A stretch of 64,000 bases of DNA from Herbidospora yilanensis (GTDB lineage: Bacteria; Actinomycetota; Actinomycetes; Streptosporangiales; Streptosporangiaceae): positions 186,001 to 250,000 of the forward strand of contig NZ_BBXE01000013.1 of the NCBI RefSeq assembly GCF_001570565.1, read 5' to 3'. This document shows positions 39,770 to 50,005 of the stretch, piece after piece. A program made the position numbers and the translations under genes. Each line of letters opens with the position of its first letter. Within the stretch, counting starts at the first letter, position 1. A model generated the notes under the pieces. It did no database searches. It was not told where the DNA came from and saw nothing but the letters and a program-made list of their open reading frames with translations.

Positions 39770-41202
39770 TGACCCTCACGCTGAGTCGCGGCCTCCCGGT
39801 GCGGGCGGCCGCCCGTGGTCATGGCCCCTGGGTCGCCCTGATCGTCCTGCTCGCCGCCGCCGGATACGGCCTCGTCGGCTACCTGGAGCTGCGCGGCATG
39901 CGGGCCGGGGTGCTCGACCTGGCCATCTTCGACCAGGGCGTGCGCGGCTACTCGGAGTTCCGGCTGCCCGAGTCGGTGACCAAGGAGTATCTCGACGGCT
40001 TCCACGACGAGGGGTTCTCGCTGCTGGGCGACCACTGGTCGCCGATCCTGGCGCTGCTCGCGCCGCTCTACTGGATCAACGACGGCCCGTTGTCGCTGCT
40101 CGTCGCGCAGGGGGTGCTGTTCGCGCTGGCCGTGCCGCCGCTGTGGTCGTTCACCCGCCGCCGCCTCGGCGCCGCCGCCGCCTATCTGGTGTCGGTCGCG
40201 TACGTCGTCTGCTGGCCGGTCGCCCAGGCCGTCGAGTTCGACTTCCACGAGGTGGCGTTCGCGCCGCCGCTGATCGCGTGGATGGTCGAGCGGCACGACG
40301 CCGGCCGGAACCGTACCGCGCTGGTCATGGGCGGCCTGCTGCTCCTCACCAAAGAGGACATGGGCCTGGTCGTCGCCGGGTTCGGGCTCTATCTGGCGGC
40401 CCGCGGCCGGTGGCGAGCGGGGGGTGTGCTGGTCGTCGGCGGGGTGGCGGCCGTGCTGGTCGCGACCAAGGTGCTCATCCCGTTCTTCGGCGGACGCGAC
40501 GGCTTCTACTGGCGCTACGAGGACCTCGGCGACGGCCCGTTCGACGCGCTCGTCCACGTCGTGACGCATCCGCTGCAGACGCTGGCCCTGTTCGGCAGCC
40601 CGTCGGAGAAGCTGATCACGATGGGCTGGTTGCTGCTGATGGTGCTGGGGGCGTGCCTGTTGTCGCCGCTGGCGCTGTTGTCACTGCCACTGCTGGCCGA
40701 GCGCATGTTGTCGTCCTATCCCCACTGGTGGGGGGTGCCGTTCCACTACAACGCGTTCCTGGCGATCCCGCTGTTCCTGGCCGCCGTCGACGGGATCGCC
40801 CGGTTCGGGCCCCGGATCCGGGTGACGTGGGCGGCCGGGGTGCTGGTGACCGGGCTGGTCACGGCGCCGATGTTCGCGTACGGGACGATCGTGAAGACCG
40901 AGCTCTCGCCCGGGCCGGCCTATGTGGCGATCGCGCGGAGAGCCGTCGCGGCGGTGCCGCCGGGGCCGATGGTCGCGGCGGCGCTGCCGGTGGGGGCGAG
41001 CCTGACGGCGCGCAACCCGGTGATCCTGTGGGAGCCGCGGCCCGACTACGAGACCCCGCCGTGGATCGTGGCCTTCACCCGCTGGAAGACCACCCCGTTC
41101 GACCGGATCGAAGACCAGGTGGCCGAGGTGGCGCGGCTCCGCTCCGCGGGCTACGTGACGGTCTTCGACGAGGGCGGCTTCGTCGTGCTGCGCAGACCCT
41201 AG
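39769..41202 (+). CDS. DUF2079 polytopic membrane protein
   Basis: A 477-residue protein with about nine to ten hydrophobic segments. The N-terminal loop LDLAIFDQGVRGYSEFRLP and DEGFSLLGDHWSPILALLAP are typical of DUF2079, a group with GT-C glycosyltransferase topology (an acidic residue in the first outer loop). Its start shares one base with the upstream glycosyltransferase stop, so it belongs to that operon. A role in moving a lipid-linked sugar across or at the outer membrane face is a reasonable inference. Confidence 0.82.
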   Translation: MTLTLSRGLPVRAAARGHGPWVALIVLLAAAGYGLVGYLELRGMRAGVLDLAIFDQGVRGYSEFRLPESVTKEYLDGFHDEGFSLLGDHWSPILALLAPLYWINDGPLSLLVAQGVLFALAVPPLWSFTRRRLGAAAAYLVSVAYVVCWPVAQAVEFDFHEVAFAPPLIAWMVERHDAGRNRTALVMGGLLLLTKEDMGLVVAGFGLYLAARGRWRAGGVLVVGGVAAVLVATKVLIPFFGGRDGFYWRYEDLGDGPFDALVHVVTHPLQTLALFGSPSEKLITMGWLLLMVLGACLLSPLALLSLPLLAERMLSSYPHWWGVPFHYNAFLAIPLFLAAVDGIARFGPRIRVTWAAGVLVTGLVTAPMFAYGTIVKTELSPGPAYVAIARRAVAAVPPGPMVAAALPVGASLTARNPVILWEPRPDYETPPWIVAFTRWKTTPFDRIEDQVAEVARLRSAGYVTVFDEGGFVVLRRP

Positions 41203-41282
41203 GAAATCGACGCCCGTTTTGTGGCTATCTGACATGGGAAAACGCCATTTGTCGGGTTGTGCGATAAGTGGGGGTTCGCATC

Positions 41283-43685
41283 ATGCTGGTCGAGAACAGG
41301 ACGGACCGTACGGTCTGGCTCGGGTTGTACACCTTGCAGGACAGGGCCTATCTCGCCACCACGTTTCCGTGGGGCGCCCGCCAGAAACTCGGCCCCCGCC
41401 AGCGGAAGGAGTTCTCACCGGCCGCCGACCGCCAGCAGGTGGTCTTCTGGAACACCGGCGCCCTCGGCGACATGCTGCACGTCCCGCGCTCACTGAGGAC
41501 CACCGAGATCTCCATCGACCAGGACGCCGACGGCTGCTTCGTCTACAACCATCTCGGCGACCCCGCCCCGATGGACCGGATCGAGCACTTCGTCGTGCTG
41601 ATGCTGGAGAACCGGTCGTTCGACAACCTGCTCGGCTGGCTCTATGCCGACACCGGCAACGTGCCGCCGCGCAACGTCCCGGCGCCGCCGGACGGCAAGC
41701 CCTACTTCCTGGGGCTCAAGGAGAAGGCGTACTGGAACACCGTCGCCGCCGGCGCGCACGACACCGCCCCGGAGGAGGGCCGCACCTACGCGCGCAAGGG
41801 GGCGCGGACCGACACCACACCCGATCCGAACCCCAGCGAGATCTGCTGGTCGTTCGTGGAGCAGATGTACGGCACGAAGATGCCGAGGGCAGGGCAGCAG
41901 CCCAACATGTGGGGGTTCCTGGCCAACTACGAGGCGCACACCCGGCCGCCCGACCGGTCGGTCATCATGGACTGCTTCACCCCCGACCAGGTGCCGAACA
42001 TGAGCACGCTGGCCAAGCAGTTCGCCGTCTGCGACCGCTGGTTCGGCTCGGCGCCCTGCGAGACCTGGCCCAACCGCTCCTTCCTGCACGCCGGGACGTC
42101 GTTCGGCCGCCTCAACAACTGCGACGCCCCCGACCAGGAGGACTGCGTTCCGAACTTCTTCCCGTACGCCGGGAAGCGCACCATCTTCGACACTCTCGAC
42201 GATCTGGGCATCCGCTGGCGCCTCTACCAGGACGCCGCCGTGCTCGGCACCCTGCTGAGCGCCCAGTTCTGGACGGTGCCGCAGAAGCTGAAACGGCAGG
42301 CCCACCACGCGATGTACATCGCGCCCGACCTCAAGCCGGGATTCCGGATCCAGTTCCCGCCGGAGTACATCTTCGTCGAGCCGTCGTACTGGCTGGAGAA
42401 CAACGACCAGCATCCGCCGCACAAGGTCTCCAGCGGCGACGCCCTGGTGGGCACGATCTACCGGGCGTTGTCGACCAGCCCCCGGTGGAACAGGATCCTG
42501 TTCGTCATCACCCACGACGAACACGGCGGTTGCTACGACCACGTGCCCCCGCCCGCCGCCATGCCGCCGGACGGCTACGTGCCCCAGTTCTGCGTCGGGG
42601 AGATCAATCCCTTCCGGGTCTACGGGCCGAGGGTGCCGGCCATCCTGGTCTCGCCCTACATCGAGGCGGGCACCGTGTTCCGGGCACCGGCCGAGGCGTG
42701 GCTCCGAAACGAGGACGACAACGGCAAACGTTTCCCGGCGAGCGGCGGCCTCACCGACTTCTACGCCGACACCAACGAACTGGTCTGCCCGCCGGGCCGC
42801 GTCGTCACCGGCATGGCCCTGCGCCGGAAGGCGCCCCCCGGGTCCGCGGGCAACCGGGTCGCGCTGTCGCTGCAGCACTCACGGCCCGACGGCTCCGACC
42901 CGCAGTGGCTGGAGAACGCCGACTGGAACGGCAACTACGTGCCGGCCAACGGCGGCCTGGGCGGTTTCTACGCCGACACCAACCCGCTGGTCTGCCCGCC
43001 CGGCCGCGTCGTCACCGGCCTCGCCTTCCGCCAGAAGGCGCCTCCCGGCCACGACCCGTCGACCGGGAACCGCATCGCGCTGGCCCTCCGGCACGCCAAC
43101 CCCGACGGCTCCGACCCCCAGTGGCTGGAGAACGCCGACTGGAACGGCGACTACGTGCCGGCCAACGGCGGCCTGGGCACCTTCGACGTGGACACCAACC
43201 CGCTGACCTGGCCGCCGGGGGCGATGCTCGGCGTGGCGCTGCGACAGAAGGGAGCAGGCCACCTGGCGCCCGAGGCGCTGACCGTGGGCGCCGAGTTCGA
43301 TCACACGTCGATCCTCGCGTCGATCCGCGACTGGGTCGGCGCGCGGTCGGACATGCTCGGCCCGAACGAACGCATCAGGCGCGCGCCGACGGTCTGGCCG
43401 GTGCTGACCCGGACCAAACCCCGGACCGACACGCCGGTGCTGCCCGAACCCGTCGCCGCACCGGCCGGGCCGGACGGCCACCGGCCCACTCCGCGTCAGA
43501 TCGACCTCATGGCCCTGGCAGAGGGAGAGCGGACGGCCGTGGCCGAGGCCGCCCAGGCCGACGGCCATGCTCCGGGGTGGTGGGAGCGGCGCATCGCGGA
43601 GACCGCGCAGGAGAGGGCGGCCGAACTCGGAGACGCCGCCGGCTCAGGCGACCTGCCCGGCGAACTGACCGAAGGGATCTCTTAG
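41283..43685 (+). CDS. Phospholipase C/acid phosphatase-type phosphoesterase with inserted repeats
   Basis: An 800-residue phosphoesterase-family protein (PF04185-like). An N-terminal module (about 1-95) of unknown type precedes the catalytic part with VLMLENRSFDNLLGWL, SAPCETWPNRSFLHAGTSFG and VITHDEHGGCYDHVPPP. After SPYIEAGTVFR (about 465) the catalytic fold is interrupted by three repeats of about 70 residues (474-660). It then resumes with FDHTSILASIRDWVG, which normally follows closely. A charged C-terminal tail is added. No signal peptide is visible although relatives are usually exported. GTGGGGG precedes ATG 41283; a GTG at 41268 is possible. The stop overlaps the convergent deacetylase stop on TTAG. 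Confidence 0.82.
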   Translation: MLVENRTDRTVWLGLYTLQDRAYLATTFPWGARQKLGPRQRKEFSPAADRQQVVFWNTGALGDMLHVPRSLRTTEISIDQDADGCFVYNHLGDPAPMDRIEHFVVLMLENRSFDNLLGWLYADTGNVPPRNVPAPPDGKPYFLGLKEKAYWNTVAAGAHDTAPEEGRTYARKGARTDTTPDPNPSEICWSFVEQMYGTKMPRAGQQPNMWGFLANYEAHTRPPDRSVIMDCFTPDQVPNMSTLAKQFAVCDRWFGSAPCETWPNRSFLHAGTSFGRLNNCDAPDQEDCVPNFFPYAGKRTIFDTLDDLGIRWRLYQDAAVLGTLLSAQFWTVPQKLKRQAHHAMYIAPDLKPGFRIQFPPEYIFVEPSYWLENNDQHPPHKVSSGDALVGTIYRALSTSPRWNRILFVITHDEHGGCYDHVPPPAAMPPDGYVPQFCVGEINPFRVYGPRVPAILVSPYIEAGTVFRAPAEAWLRNEDDNGKRFPASGGLTDFYADTNELVCPPGRVVTGMALRRKAPPGSAGNRVALSLQHSRPDGSDPQWLENADWNGNYVPANGGLGGFYADTNPLVCPPGRVVTGLAFRQKAPPGHDPSTGNRIALALRHANPDGSDPQWLENADWNGDYVPANGGLGTFDVDTNPLTWPPGAMLGVALRQKGAGHLAPEALTVGAEFDHTSILASIRDWVGARSDMLGPNERIRRAPTVWPVLTRTKPRTDTPVLPEPVAAPAGPDGHRPTPRQIDLMALAEGERTAVAEAAQADGHAPGWWERRIAETAQERAAELGDAAGSGDLPGELTEGIS
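42702..43262 (+). repeat. Three ~70-residue tandem repeats inside the phosphoesterase
   Basis: Units are 69-72 residues long, with starts of the matching FYADTN/FDVDTN segment at about 42759, 42966 and 43182. Each carries NGxYVPANGGLG-like and CPPGRVVTG(M/L)A-like stretches followed by GNR(I/V)AL and PDGSDPQWLEN; the third is shortened and has lost its Cys. The Cys-Pro-Pro-Gly and W pattern suggests a small lectin-like or ligand-binding module; that identity is speculative. Confidence 0.88.
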
Positions 43686-44515
43686 AACTCTTCCCAGGTC
43701 GACTCGTCGGGGACCGGGCGCGATTTTCCGCCGACGACGTCTTCGAGCGGGCGAACGGTCGTGCCGTGCTTCTTGCGGGAGTCGAGCCAGGTCAGGAAGT
43801 CGTCGAGCAGCTTCTCGGTGGTCGAGTAGTCGCCGCAGACGCGGGCGCAGACCTTGTGGATCACCACCGGGAGCAGCCCCCCGCCGGCCCGTTCGGCCGT
43901 CGTGACCTGCTTCTTGAGGGCGTTCAGGGTGGTGTCGTAGTTGACCGAGCCGTGGGTCCGGATCGAGTAGAGCATGGCGGGCCGCATCGACTCGACCGGA
44001 GCGCAGTAGTCGCAGGGAACGACGGCCAGGCCGCCGACGGTGCGGGCGGCGTTGTAGCCGCAGAAGCGGGCGGCCTGCTGGGAGTCGCCGTTGTTCGCGC
44101 CGAAGGGGTAGGCGAACGTGGTGACCGGGATCTTCAGCTTGAGGAGGGCGGCCCGGTCGGCGCAGATGTCGACCCGCTGGTCGATGGCGGTCAGGTCGGT
44201 CAACCGCACGTGGTGGAGGGTGTGGCCGCCGATCTTGTGGCCCTGGCGGGCGAGCGCGCGAACCTGGCCGACGCTGAGTTTTCCCCTGGTGTTCAGGTCG
44301 CCGCTGTTGATGTAGAACGTTCCGCGTACACCGTGTGAATTGAGGATCTTCGCGGCGGCGAAGTGGGTGGCGTCCCCGTCGTCGAATCCGAGGGCGACGA
44401 CCGTCTTGACCTTGGCTTTGGGGCGAGCGGCCTGCGCGGGTGCGGTGACCAGCAGCATCGGAAGGAGCGTTCCCAACAGGACGCCCACTGCTCCTAACCG
44501 GAGCGAAGACCGCAT
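43682..44515 (-). CDS. Secreted polysaccharide deacetylase (NodB-type)
   Basis: A 277-residue exported enzyme with a signal peptide (about 1-29, cleavage after APAQA). The NodB domain removes acetyl groups from a polysaccharide outside the cell. Its metal motif 1 is ALGFDDGDATH (catalytic Asp and metal Asp), motif 2 is the H-x(3)-H pair in GGHTLHHVRL, and motif 3 is FAYPFGANNGDS. A C-terminal region contains several Cys residues (CDYC; VCARVCGDY). Its last codons overlap the convergent phosphoesterase stop. The substrate may be the local surface glycan or peptidoglycan. Confidence 0.9.
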   Translation of the reverse strand: MRSSLRLGAVGVLLGTLLPMLLVTAPAQAARPKAKVKTVVALGFDDGDATHFAAAKILNSHGVRGTFYINSGDLNTRGKLSVGQVRALARQGHKIGGHTLHHVRLTDLTAIDQRVDICADRAALLKLKIPVTTFAYPFGANNGDSQQAARFCGYNAARTVGGLAVVPCDYCAPVESMRPAMLYSIRTHGSVNYDTTLNALKKQVTTAERAGGGLLPVVIHKVCARVCGDYSTTEKLLDDFLTWLDSRKKHGTTVRPLEDVVGGKSRPVPDESTWEEF

Positions 44516-44607
44516 GACCGACTCCTGTCATCAATGTGGTGGGGGGTGACCAGGCTAGCGGCTAATGCCCTGGAAACCGGGTGCTAGACGCAATCGGTAC
44601 ACACGCA

Positions 44608-45948
44608 TCACTTCGGGCGGATCATGGCGATCCAGGTCGGTTCGCCGTTGTTACTGGCCAGAACGTGCCGGTCCCATTCTTCGGCGCCCTTCGGCGGCGT
44701 CCGCCGGCTGAGGGTGGCGACGACGCCGGGGACGTCCTCGGCCGCCTCGGCGACCGACTCGCCGGGCTTCACGATCCGGACCTCACACCCGGTCAGGAAC
44801 TGGTGGGCCGGATTGACGGAGACGCCCACGAGGGTGCACGGCCGGGTGACCCCGGCGTCGATCATCTTCTGCACGAACGCGGCCTGGAACCGCCGGAGCG
44901 GATAGTCCTGCCCCCGCACCCCGGCGAACGCCGTGAACTGTACGGCCAGATAGGCCGCCAGCAACACCGCGAACGGCGGCCTGAACCGGGACACCGTCAC
45001 GGCGGCCGGGATCATCAGCAGGGCGTAGGCCGGGAGCAGGAACCGGGGCGCGGCGTAGTCGACCAGGAACAGGTAGGGCGCGGCCATCGCGATCCCCGCC
45101 AGCAGCGGGACGGGGTGCCGCCTGGCCGAGACGACCGCCAGCGCCGGGAGGGCGAGCCACCAGATCAGCAGGTAGGGCCGCTCCAGCGGGATGTCGCACG
45201 GCCGGCAGAAGGCGGGCCCGTTGGCGGCCTTGAACTCGTACCAGAACCCGGGCGCGGGCGCGATCCCGCCCTGCACCTCCCCCGCCGCCGCCCACCGCTG
45301 GAGCAGCGACCCGAAGCTCGTGTACGCCTCCACCACCCACGGCACCGACCCCGCCGCGGCCGCGACGAGGATGGTCGCGGCGGCGGCCCACCTCCGCCAG
45401 AGCAGCGCGGCCGGCCCGGCCACGACCCCCAGCCAGAGCACGTCGCTCGGCCGCAACACGGCCACCCCGGCGAACCCGGCCGCGAGCCCCGCGTGACCCC
45501 ACGCGGCCGGCGACTCCCTGACGACCAGCAACGATCCGATCGCCAGCACCGCGCCGTAGGCGACGTAGAGGTTGGGCATGACCTGGGGGCCGTACCAGAC
45601 GGTCACCCAGAGCGTGGCGAACAACCCGGCGGCCAGGACGAGCGTGGCGGGCCTGAGCAGCCGCGTCCACGGCAGGAACGCCAGGAACAACCCCGCGGAC
45701 GCCAGGATCATCATCCACCAGCGGATCGCCACCGGATCGGTGGTGACCTGCACGACCGGCGCCACCAGCCAGGTCACACCCCTGGCGCGGGGAGCGGAGA
45801 AGACCGCGTCGGGCACCCCCGGGGCGACCTGGCTCGTGTAGACGGCCTCGTCCCATTCGAGGGTCATGTCCGCCGGGACGAGCAGGGCCTGCAGCGCGAG
45901 GTATCCCAGCGCGACCAGGCCGAGCAGGGGGACGGGACGGGCGAGCAT
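44608..45948 (-). CDS. GT-C-like polytopic membrane glycosyltransferase
   Basis: A 446-residue protein with about ten membrane helices and a C-terminal soluble part (about 365-446). The first outer loop has MTLEWDEAVYTSQVAPG, an acidic DE motif like that of PMT/ArnT-type GT-C enzymes that use lipid-linked sugars. ATG 45948 has CAAGGT upstream and is preferred over a start 45 bases earlier. It is divergent from the phosphotransferase gene with a 52-bp gap. Donor and acceptor are unknown. Confidence 0.78.
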   Translation of the reverse strand: MLARPVPLLGLVALGYLALQALLVPADMTLEWDEAVYTSQVAPGVPDAVFSAPRARGVTWLVAPVVQVTTDPVAIRWWMMILASAGLFLAFLPWTRLLRPATLVLAAGLFATLWVTVWYGPQVMPNLYVAYGAVLAIGSLLVVRESPAAWGHAGLAAGFAGVAVLRPSDVLWLGVVAGPAALLWRRWAAAATILVAAAAGSVPWVVEAYTSFGSLLQRWAAAGEVQGGIAPAPGFWYEFKAANGPAFCRPCDIPLERPYLLIWWLALPALAVVSARRHPVPLLAGIAMAAPYLFLVDYAAPRFLLPAYALLMIPAAVTVSRFRPPFAVLLAAYLAVQFTAFAGVRGQDYPLRRFQAAFVQKMIDAGVTRPCTLVGVSVNPAHQFLTGCEVRIVKPGESVAEAAEDVPGVVATLSRRTPPKGAEEWDRHVLASNNGEPTWIAMIRPK

Positions 45949-46000
45949 CGTCTTACCTTGGCGCACCCGCCACAAGCGGCGCAAATGGCACACTGTCCGG

Positions 46001-47257
46001 ATGCGTCAGGTGAGCGCCGTGGTGACCTGCGGCGATACGGTCCACGGCCGGTTCGGGCCGGTGGAGATGCCCTCCCCGTGGTGGAACGACGCCGCCCCCG
46101 TGGTGGCCTGGCTCTCCGGGCTGCTGGGGGTTCCGGTGGTGGTCCTGCGGCTGATCGACGTCGAGGGGGGCGCCCGCATGCGCGACGGCCACGTGACCTA
46201 CCACGCCGAGGCCCTGGAACAACCGCCGCACCCGTCGACGCCTGCCCTCCAGGCGGAAACCGGTTCACCTGAGGCCGGCATGCGAGAAGGCCTCGCTGCC
46301 GCCGGGGTGCCCGCGCCCTCCGACGAGGAACCGCTCCGTGCTTCCTGGGCGACCCGCGAAGGCTTGCGCGCTGCCCTCGACTGGGCGCTGGCCGTCACCG
46401 GGCCGAGCGAGATCCGCCAGGTCAAGACCTGGAACCTGGCCGGGCTCTTCCACCTGCCCGGTGGCGACGCCTGGCTGAAGACCACTCCCCCGTTCGCCGC
46501 CCGCGAGCCGTCGGTCATCGCCGCGCTGGCGCAGGCCGATCCGACGCTGGTCCCGAAGGTGCTGGGCGCCGATCCCGATCGCGGCTGGATGCTGCTGGAG
46601 CACATCCCGGGCGAGGACTGCTGGCAGGCGGGCCCGGACCTGGTGGCGAAGACGGTCCGGCGGTTCGCCCGGGCCCAGCAGACCGTCGGCGCCCCCGCGG
46701 CTCGGCCCTGGACGGTCGGCCCGCGCGAGGCGATCGGCGAGCGCGGTCTTCCCGCCGCGGTGCCCGGTTCACCCCCGCCGGGGCTGGTCGATCGGCGGAG
46801 CATGATCGCGGCCACCGGGCGGCTCCCGCGGGTCCCCGGGTCGGCCGAGCTGCTCGCCGAGGTTCCCGCCCTGGAAGAGGAGCTGGCGGCCTGCGGGATT
46901 CCGTACACGCTGGTTCACGGGGATTTCCACCCCGGCAACTGGCGGGCGGTCCCCGGCGGGCCGGCGGTGGTGCTGGACTTCGCCGACGCCCATTTCGGGC
47001 ATCCGGCCGCCGACGGGCTGCGGCTCCAGGAGTGGACCGGGGACGCCGAGGCATGGGTCGGGGCCTGGTCGCTCCCGGGCGCCGACCCGCGCAGGGCGCT
47101 GGAGGTCGCCGCGCCGCTGGCGGCGCTCGGGCGGGCCGTGCGGTACCAGGAGTTCCTGGACGGCATCGAACCCTCCGAACGCCGCTATCACGCCGGCGAC
47201 CCCGAAGAAGCGCTGGTCGACGCCGTCAGGGCGCTTCGTCGCCTTCGACGCGCATGA
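46001..47257 (+). CDS. Aminoglycoside phosphotransferase-fold kinase
   Basis: A 418-residue protein. Residues 1-115 form an unfamiliar N-terminal domain (VSAVVTCGDTVHGRFGP) that could be a nudix-like or related module. The rest is a kinase-like APH fold: WLKTTPPFAAREPSVIAAL for nucleotide binding, the catalytic loop LVHGDFHPGNWRAV, and the metal motif VVLDFADAHFGHPAAD. Such proteins phosphorylate antibiotics, sugars or small metabolites; the substrate is not clear. The last 32 bases overlap the convergent hom gene. Confidence 0.82.
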   Translation: MRQVSAVVTCGDTVHGRFGPVEMPSPWWNDAAPVVAWLSGLLGVPVVVLRLIDVEGGARMRDGHVTYHAEALEQPPHPSTPALQAETGSPEAGMREGLAAAGVPAPSDEEPLRASWATREGLRAALDWALAVTGPSEIRQVKTWNLAGLFHLPGGDAWLKTTPPFAAREPSVIAALAQADPTLVPKVLGADPDRGWMLLEHIPGEDCWQAGPDLVAKTVRRFARAQQTVGAPAARPWTVGPREAIGERGLPAAVPGSPPPGLVDRRSMIAATGRLPRVPGSAELLAEVPALEEELAACGIPYTLVHGDFHPGNWRAVPGGPAVVLDFADAHFGHPAADGLRLQEWTGDAEAWVGAWSLPGADPRRALEVAAPLAALGRAVRYQEFLDGIEPSERRYHAGDPEEALVDAVRALRRLRRA

Positions 47258-48515
47258 CGCTGGCCACCGCGCGCACGATGTCGAGCTCGCGCAGGCCCTC
47301 GACCGTCGCCGACAGCGCGGCGTCGGAGGCCCGGTGGGTGACCAGGACGAGCTGGGCGTCGTCGCCCCGGCCCTCCTGGCGGACGGTCTGGATCGACACG
47401 TCATGGCGGGAGAACATCTCGGCCACGGTCGCGAGCACGCCGGGCTTGTCGGCCACGTCGAGCGACACGTGGTAGCGGGTCACCGTCTCGCCCATGGGGT
47501 GGACCGACAGGTCGGCGTACACGGACTCGGACGGGCCGCGGGTGCCGGCGATGCGGTTGCGCGCGACCGCGACGATGTCGCCCAGGACGGCGGAGGCGGT
47601 CGGCGCGCCGCCGGCCCCGGCGCCGTAGAACATGAGGCGGCCCGCCGACTCGGCCTCGACGAACACGGCGTTGTAGGCCTCGCGGACCCCGGCCAGCGGG
47701 TGACTGCGCGGGATCATCGCCGGGTGGACGCGCACGCCGATCGACCGGCCGTCGTCGGAGCGGGCGCAGATGGCCAGCAGCTTGATGACGTAGCCCATGG
47801 CCTTGGCCGAGGCCACGTCGGAGGCGGAGACCCCGGTGATGCCCTCGCGGTGGACGTCGGCGGCGGTGACCCGGCTGTGGAAGGCGATCCCGGCCAGGAT
47901 GGCGGCCTTGGCGGCGGCGTCGAAGCCCTCGATGTCGGCGGTCGGGTCGGCCTCGGCGTAGCCGAGCGACTGGGCCTCCTCCAGCGCGTCGGTGAACGAG
48001 GCGCCGGTGGAGTCCATCTTGTCGAGGATGTAGTTGGTCGTGCCGTTGACGATGCCGAGCACCCGGTGGACCCGGTCGCCGGCCAGCGACTCGCGCAGCG
48101 GGCGGATCAGCGGGATCGCCCCGGCCACGGCGGCCTCGAAGTAGAGGTCGGCCCGGTTGGCGGCGTGGAGGGTCGCGCCGTCTTCGGCGAGCAGGGCCTT
48201 GTTGGCCGAGACGATCGACTTGCCCTCGGCCATGGCGGCCAGGATCAGGGCGCGGGCGGGCTCGATGCCGCCGATCACCTCGACGACGACGTCGACGTCG
48301 GGGCGGGTGACCAGGGCGTGGGCGTCGGTGGTGAGCAGCTCGGGGTCGAGGTCGACGTCACGCTTGCGGCTCATCTTCCGGACGGCCACCCCGGCGAGCT
48401 CCAACGGGGCGCCCACCCGGGCGGCCAGGTCGTCGGCCTGCTCCTGGAGCAGGCGGGCGACCTGGGACCCGACGACCCCGCAGCCGAGGAGCGCCACTTT
48501 GACGGGTTTACTCAC
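47226..48515 (-). CDS. hom: Homoserine dehydrogenase
   Basis: A 429-residue NAD(P)-dependent enzyme that makes homoserine from aspartate semialdehyde. The nucleotide-binding site is [19 protein letters not shown]. Catalytic-domain marks are [34 protein letters not shown] and the C-terminal ACT domain (about 350-429, [20 protein letters not shown]), which gives threonine feedback control. GTG start overlapping the lysA stop (GTGA). In relatives thrC follows directly; here the downstream side faces an inserted block. Confidence 0.97.
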   Translation of the reverse strand: MSKPVKVALLGCGVVGSQVARLLQEQADDLAARVGAPLELAGVAVRKMSRKRDVDLDPELLTTDAHALVTRPDVDVVVEVIGGIEPARALILAAMAEGKSIVSANKALLAEDGATLHAANRADLYFEAAVAGAIPLIRPLRESLAGDRVHRVLGIVNGTTNYILDKMDSTGASFTDALEEAQSLGYAEADPTADIEGFDAAAKAAILAGIAFHSRVTAADVHREGITGVSASDVASAKAMGYVIKLLAICARSDDGRSIGVRVHPAMIPRSHPLAGVREAYNAVFVEAESAGRLMFYGAGAGGAPTASAVLGDIVAVARNRIAGTRGPSESVYADLSVHPMGETVTRYHVSLDVADKPGVLATVAEMFSRHDVSIQTVRQEGRGDDAQLVLVTHRASDAALSATVEGLRELDIVRAVASVMRVEGDEAP

Positions 48516-49894
48516 AACTGCCCCCTGAGCAAATCTTCTTCGGTCTCGCGCGCCACGATGACTCGTGCCTTGCCGCCGGCGACCGCGACGACCGCGGGCT
48601 TGGGCAGGTAGTTGTAGTTGCTGGCCAGCGACCGGCAGTAGGCGCCGGTGCCGGCCACCGCGATCAGGTCGCCGGGCACCAGGTCGGCGGGCAGGTAGAG
48701 GTCGCGGACCACGATGTCGCCGCTCTCGCAGTGCTTGCCGACCAGGCGCGACAACATCGGCGCGGCGGTGCTCTCGCGGGAGGCCAGGCGGGCGGTGTAG
48801 TCGGCGCCGTAGAGGGCGGTGCGGACGTTGTCGCTCATGCCGCCGTCGACCGAGACGTAGGTGCGCAGGCCTTCGACGTCCTTGACCGTGCCGACCTCGT
48901 AGAGCGTCACCCCGGCGGTGCCGACGATCGAGCGGCCCGGCTCGACGGTGAGGCGCGGGACCGGCAGGCCCTTGCTCTGGCAGACGGTCGCGACGATCTC
49001 GCGCAGCGCGTCGGCGATGACCTTCATGTCGGGCGACTCGTCGCCGTCGACGTAGGGGATGCCGTAGCCGCCGCCGAGGTCGAGCTCGGGCAGCTCGACG
49101 CCGTGTTCGTCGCGGATCTGCACCAGCAGGGTGGCCAGCCGCCGGGCGGCGACCTCGAAACCGGCGGTGTCGGTGATCTGGGAGCCGATGTGGCTGTGGA
49201 GGCCGACGAGCTCCAGCGACGGCATCGCGAGGATCCGGCGGGCCGCCTCGGCGGCGGCGCCGCTGCTCAGCGACAGGCCGAACTTCTGGTCGTCGTGGGC
49301 GGTGGCGATGAACTCGTGGGTGTGGGCCTCGACGCCGACCGTGACGCGGATCAGCACCTTGGGCCGCGCGCCGTGCTTCTCGGCCAGATAGCCGAGGCGG
49401 GCGATCTCCTCAAAGGAGTCGACGACGACGTGGCCGACCCCGACCGTGACGGCCTTCTCGAGCTCGGCGATCGACTTGTTGTTGCCGTGCATGGTGATCC
49501 GGTCGGGCGGGAAGCCGACACTCAGCGCGACGGCGAGCTCACCGGCGCTGCACACGTCGAGGCCGAGGCCCTCCTGCATGATCCACCGGGCGACCTCGCG
49601 GCACAGGAACGCCTTGCCGGCGTAGTGGACCTCGCCGTCGTGGAAGGCCTGCCGGAAGTCGACGGCGTGGGCCCGGAAGTCGTGCTCGTCGAGGACGTAG
49701 AGCGGTGTTCCGAACTCTTTGGCCAGGTCACGGACGTCGAGCCCGCCGATCGTGAGCGATCCCGCAATCCGTTCGGACGTTCGCGGCCAGATGACCGGGT
49801 CGATGGAGTTCAGGTCGGCGGGCGCATGGGGAGGACGGTCCTCCGGGAGCACCTCGGCATGCCGGTCACCGGCGGGATGGGCGAATCGACTCAC
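48512..49894 (-). CDS. lysA: Diaminopimelate decarboxylase
   Basis: A 460-residue fold-type III PLP enzyme making lysine from meso-diaminopimelate. The PLP lysine is in [16 protein letters not shown], with [35 protein letters not shown], and the active-site Cys loop [11 protein letters not shown] 49894 ([19 protein letters not shown]) matches the conserved actinobacterial N-terminus better than the longer form starting at 49942. It is the first gene of the lysA-hom unit. Confidence 0.97.
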   Translation of the reverse strand: MSRFAHPAGDRHAEVLPEDRPPHAPADLNSIDPVIWPRTSERIAGSLTIGGLDVRDLAKEFGTPLYVLDEHDFRAHAVDFRQAFHDGEVHYAGKAFLCREVARWIMQEGLGLDVCSAGELAVALSVGFPPDRITMHGNNKSIAELEKAVTVGVGHVVVDSFEEIARLGYLAEKHGARPKVLIRVTVGVEAHTHEFIATAHDDQKFGLSLSSGAAAEAARRILAMPSLELVGLHSHIGSQITDTAGFEVAARRLATLLVQIRDEHGVELPELDLGGGYGIPYVDGDESPDMKVIADALREIVATVCQSKGLPVPRLTVEPGRSIVGTAGVTLYEVGTVKDVEGLRTYVSVDGGMSDNVRTALYGADYTARLASRESTAAPMLSRLVGKHCESGDIVVRDLYLPADLVPGDLIAVAGTGAYCRSLASNYNYLPKPAVVAVAGGKARVIVARETEEDLLRGQL

Positions 49895-50005
49895 CCGAAG
49901 CAGGCTATCCGACTCGGGGTGTCTCCCGAGACAGGTGCTCACGTAGCGAGACGTGACGAAAAGTGGAAATACGGTCGTCTGATGTCATCGTGACCGGAAG
50001 ATCTC

